Origin: Ectocarpus siliculosus
Taxonomy: Eukaryota > Sar > Phaeophyceae > Ectocarpales > Ectocarpaceae
NCBI GenBank assembly: GCA_000310025.1
Contig: FN649731.1
Span: 467,253 to 479,053 of the forward strand
Direction: 5' to 3'
Length of the DNA: 11,801 nt
Below are positions 9,140 through 11,801 of the stretch, piece after piece (the stretch's first letter is position 1; each line of letters opens with the position of its first letter). Below the pieces are notes generated by a model. That model did not search any database and was not told the origin of the DNA. It saw nothing but the letters and a program-made list of their open reading frames with translations. The translations under genes and the position numbers were made by a program.

Positions 9140-9273
9140 ACAGCCAAGAACAGCGTCGCATCGCACCGAGGACAGCACCTCTCCCCCCTGTCCTCTCATC
9201 GCTCGTTTAACACAACAGCCGAGACAGGTGTTGCATCGAACGGAGGATAGCACCCTCCCTCCTCTCTCATCAC
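9140..9273. repeat. Two imperfect tandem units, 75-bp period, next to an intron donor
   Basis: Units at 9140-9202 and 9215-9273 share ACAGCC, GCATCG, GAGGA(C/T)AGCACC and CCTCTC(T)CATC. The second copy ends seven bases before the GT donor of the exon ending at 9282. Confidence 0.7.
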
Positions 9274-9281
9274 AATCGCAC

Positions 9282-9428
9282 CTTGAGCTCCTTGTGGTCG
9301 AGCCCCAGCAGCTGCGGACCCCCGATGCCGTAGCCGATCACCACGTAGATGAGCGGCCGGACGAGGCCCTGCATCTTCTGGGTGAGCGAGAAGCGAGAGA
9401 GGTACGAGTTCTCCTCGCGCCACCACAC
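9282..9428 (-). CDS. Callose synthase GT48: exon with VWWREEN motif and membrane helix
   Basis: This 49-residue exon starts VWWREENSYLSR, matching the plant GT48 SWESWWDEEQ region that follows the FNP block, then MQGLVRPLIYVVIGYGIG, a membrane helix. The acceptor is CCCCGAAG (AG at 9430-9429) and gives phase 0. The donor is AAG then GTGCGA (GT at 9281-9280), phase 0, and joins cleanly to the next exon. The preceding exon ends in phase 1, so either a very small exon lies in the 818-bp intron upstream or one boundary is non-canonical. Two to four residues (the SW before the WW pair in homologues) appear to be missing at this point, which favours a micro-exon. Confidence 0.82.
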
Positions 9429-10246
9429 CTTCGGGGATAAGGGTACGGTGTTTTGACACATTCCGGCATGGGCGCAAGCCAAAAGGGGAGGAAGTGACCA
9501 ATTACATGATGCGGGACGAACCACGAGCTTGGGAGAGGGGCAACGGCGGCTACGGTCAGGCTTTCGACATGCGTAAAACGAGAAGAAATTAACGAACTAA
9601 AGAATACAGACATAACATGGGGACACGCGCTTCGGGAGAGGACAAAGGGTTCGTGTGAGAAACCAACGGAATTGGGGCGCAGGTCGAACATGAGTGACTA
9701 GTAGCCAAGAGTGACTTGTAAATCATTCCAAAACGACCAATACCCCCTAGGCACCGGGGTGCTCGCAACGTTGTTGGGGACGGGGCAAAAAAAAAAAAAA
9801 CTCGAAGGCTGCGTTGGAAGTCACGTCTGGAGCGCTATGTATTCTAATAGCGCTTTTGAGGCACAAACCATCTCTGCAGCAGCTCCTTGTGTATCCTTGT
9901 CCAGTAGTACGTATCGCACCCCTTTCGCCCCTCCCACCCCTCCGCCCCCAACAGCGCGCTGTTTTCCTACCTCACTCACTGCCCGAAAAAAAAAAAAACA
10001 TCTCGACCTCCCCCCCTCTCAAGAGGACGCAGGATGTACATGTAGCGCACCCTCCATGCGACTCGCCGAATACCTCACCGCCCTTCGCGCTTAGCGATGC
10101 GCTAGTCCGGTCCGGTGAAAACCCGGCGTGCTCCGTCCCGGCGATTGTAGTGATACGAGGTCAATGGTCTAACGACTACGGCAAGCACGGCTGTGAGTAA
10201 ACCCCCAAAAACAAAAACACTGCCGCCATCCCGACCACAAGCTCAC

Positions 10247-10457
10247 CTCCCAGCTGTTGGAGCCTGTTGCCGCCCGTGCCTGTCATCCAGCGCATCCAAA
10301 TCTTGTAGTCCTGAACAACCTTGCCCCAGTGGAAGGACAGCGGGTTGAACCAGAAGGGGGCGAAGAGGAAGCTCAGGCACGCCAGCCACAACGACCAGGT
10401 CATGCCCAGGTACTGCTTGGAGCTGGTCATGGCGGCGGTCACGATCAACGCCGCCAT
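10247..10457 (-). CDS. Callose synthase GT48: exon with FLFAPFWFNP membrane segment (5' boundary unresolved)
   Basis: About 70 residues continue the GT48 C-terminal part. A membrane helix leads into LFAPFWFNPLSFHWGKVVQDY (residues 31-51), which parallels the plant LFAPFLFNPSGFEWQKVVEDF block. WMRWMTGTGGNRLQQLG follows. The 3' end is a strong donor, GGAG then GTGAGC (GT at 10246-10245), phase 1. The 5' end is a problem: the minus strand has no AG from 10592 to 10425, so the start used here (10457) is only the first residue after a long pyrimidine run. Family spacing suggests the true exon begins about four residues further upstream. The reading frame stays open back to an AG at 10594-10593, which would add about 45 low-complexity residues through the poly-C tract. 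The identity is clear from the conserved block; the boundary is not. Confidence 0.8.
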
Positions 10458-10496
10458 GGGCGGCGCGGGAAAAAGGGAGAAACGGGAAACCCAAAA

Positions 10497-10522
10497 GGGG
10501 GGGGGGGGGGGGGGGGGGGGGG
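10497..10522. repeat. Poly-G tract of 26 bp (poly-C on the coding strand)
   Basis: A homopolymer upstream of the exon that lacks an AG acceptor. Such runs are prone to length error in sequencing, so the count is provisional. Confidence 0.85.
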
Positions 10523-10930
10523 TGAGGGAAGCAGAAGAAGCAGCACCGTTATCGTAATCACCAAATGATGGGGTGAATGAAACCACAGGCAGCTACCCAG
10601 CTAGCTCTCGTGGCCGCAGCCAGTATCCCTTCGTTCAACCGTTTCCGGTCGTACTGCTAAGAGGGCGCCTTGGTATTTGTTCTCCCCGTGACACTACCCT
10701 ACAGCGCCAACACCAAGAGGTTGCGTCACGTACATGTAGGGCACGACCACAAAAGCTAGCCGGTGCTTTCGGCACAAACACGAGAACGGCGCAATGCGAA
10801 CGGCCGGAGGTCACCGGGCGGGGCTGTCCACGCAAACTCCCCTCGATAAGGGACGCTGAGAATCCATGCTCGGCCCCACACTAACCCCCTCGACACACAG
10901 TACCGATGAGAGAAAGGCAAGCGAAGACAC

Positions 10931-10962
10931 AGGCAGCCAGGCAGCCAGGCAGCCAGGCAAGC
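10931..10962. repeat. 8-bp tandem repeat (AGGCAGCC)n
   Basis: Three perfect AGGCAGCC units and a variant fourth lie about 10 bp inside the intron after the donor at 10972. Confidence 0.85.
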
Positions 10963-10972
10963 AGACACACAC

Positions 10973-11260
10973 CTCGAATCCGAGGTAGAAGTGCGAGTTG
11001 GCGAAGAACCGGTAGAGGTCGTCGAAGCACGAGTGGTGGGTCACGAAGCCCCTCCCCGTGGCCCGGTACTGCGCCCCTCCCGCCAGCAGTGTCTGGTAGA
11101 AGTAGTGCGCCCGCGTCTGGATGTGGAACATGAAGTACATGGGCCCGCCGCTCAGGAAGACCTGGAGGACCTCTCCGAGAGCGACGAGGAGACCCTTCTC
11201 GACCGTGAGGGTGGCAAGCATGGGCATCGTGTTGAGCAGGCCCATGCCCGCAAGCATCAT
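10973..11260 (-). CDS. Callose (1,3-beta-glucan) synthase, GT48: internal exon with YRATGRGF motif
   Basis: GT48 enzymes are large polytopic plasma-membrane synthases that polymerise UDP-glucose into 1,3-beta-glucan. This 96-residue exon matches the end of their conserved domain. Residues 8-46 are hydrophobic and read as membrane helices. QTRAHYF lies at 48-54 (plant enzymes have GTRTHYF), YRATGRGF at 65-72, then HHSCFDDLYRFFANSHF up to residue 92 (plant counterpart ENYRLYSRSHF). The 5' boundary is a pyrimidine-rich CAACAG acceptor (AG at 11262-11261), phase 0. The 3' boundary is GAG then GTGTGT (donor at 10972), also phase 0. The preceding exon, with the rest of the catalytic domain, was not found up to 11801 and should lie outside the window. 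Family assignment is confident; the organism-specific subfamily is not known. Confidence 0.88.
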
Positions 11261-11262
11261 CT

Positions 11263-11801
11263 GTTGTTGGAGGAGCGGGAGTGGGACGAGTCGTTTGTGT
11301 TGTGTAAATGTACAGGTAGGGAGGTCCAGGTACGGCACCCATTAAAGCAAGTTGGTGCATGTGTTGCATGAATGGAGCGCCAGGGGCAGCAGCTGTGGAC
11401 AGCCCACAGACCTGCTGCCACGTTGACAAAAAAAAAGTGGCAAGATGTGAGTACGAGCGTAACGCAACCAAGGCACCGTGCATGCAGCCACCGCCGGTGC
11501 CGCTGCCAGCGTTCCTTCCGGCCACGGCAGTGAATAGTGAGCAACATCGAAACGACCATCACACTTCCAAACAACACTCGCGACGAAAAGCGCCACAACA
11601 TCGTGCCACACATACGTACCATTGCTGCTCAGTCCGCCTGACAAAAGAAGACCTCTTGCGCTCCGACTTCGACCCCACCAAAACCGATACCATGGGACAC
11701 CGGCGCTGAAGCGGTACGGTACGAGCGAAAATACTCAAAACAACCTCGGGTCCAAGCAAAAGCCCAAGCCCCAAGAGCAAACACAAGAGCCTCCTCCTCG
11801 C
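11263..11801 (-). other. Intron upstream of the first visible GT48 exon
   Basis: The coding strand immediately before the exon at 11260 is a pyrimidine-rich tract ending CAACAACAG. No segment from here to the right edge encodes the GT48 residues expected next (the helix and loop before the QF..GLF-type block), so this is read as intron and the preceding exon lies beyond 11801. The longer open frames in it are not GT48-like. Confidence 0.55.

Noticed and set aside
11620-11637. 18-base candidate micro-exon between a TTGTCAG acceptor and a GTACGT donor
   Set aside because: The phase needed to join the exon at 11260 contains TGA, and the readable frames do not match GT48 sequence.

Overview
The window looks like nuclear DNA from an intron-rich eukaryote, most probably a stramenopile alga of the brown-algal (Ectocarpus-like) kind. 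The evidence is a callose-synthase-type gene split into short GC-rich exons by introns of about 0.3-1.5 kb, abundant CT/GA, CAC/CAA and mononucleotide tracts, and many degenerate local repeats. There is no bacterial operon structure. The taxonomic call is an inference from protein flavour and gene architecture and was not checked against any database.

Layout, right to left, because the only gene I can support is on the minus strand. From the right edge to position 4979 the window holds the 3' part of one gene for a 1,3-beta-glucan (callose) synthase, family GT48. Eight exons are placed at 11260-10973, about 10457-10247, 9428-9282, 8897-8734, 7220-7043, 6449-6273, 5948-5742 and 5110-4979. Together they encode roughly 500 residues. 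These are the end of the conserved glucan-synthase domain (with a YRATGRGF motif), a run of C-terminal membrane helices, a coiled-coil-like segment, a Gly/Gln-rich low-complexity segment and a short hydrophilic end with a TAG stop. From 8897 to the stop every splice phase agrees. Two junctions around the second exon do not resolve: no AG acceptor exists next to it, and its donor phase does not fit the next exon. The N-terminal half and most of the catalytic domain lie to the right of the window.

The introns carry most of the other structure. The longest (8733-7221) contains a probable non-autonomous DNA transposon of 801 bp with about 19-bp near-perfect terminal inverted repeats and a possible 4-bp target duplication. 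It also has a (GA)20 tract that, read on the coding strand, serves as the pyrimidine tract of the splice acceptor. Two other introns share copies of one short repeat, and one of those carries (CT)58.

Positions 1-4978 are 3' flank and intergenic DNA. I recognise no convincing protein gene there. It contains a 700-bp-spaced direct repeat, a three-copy short repeat, a perfect hairpin and two degenerate tRNA-like (Pol III A/B box) segments that may be SINE remnants. Apart from the possible transposon and the unresolved splice junctions, this is an ordinary genomic region. I did not find a new multi-gene system.
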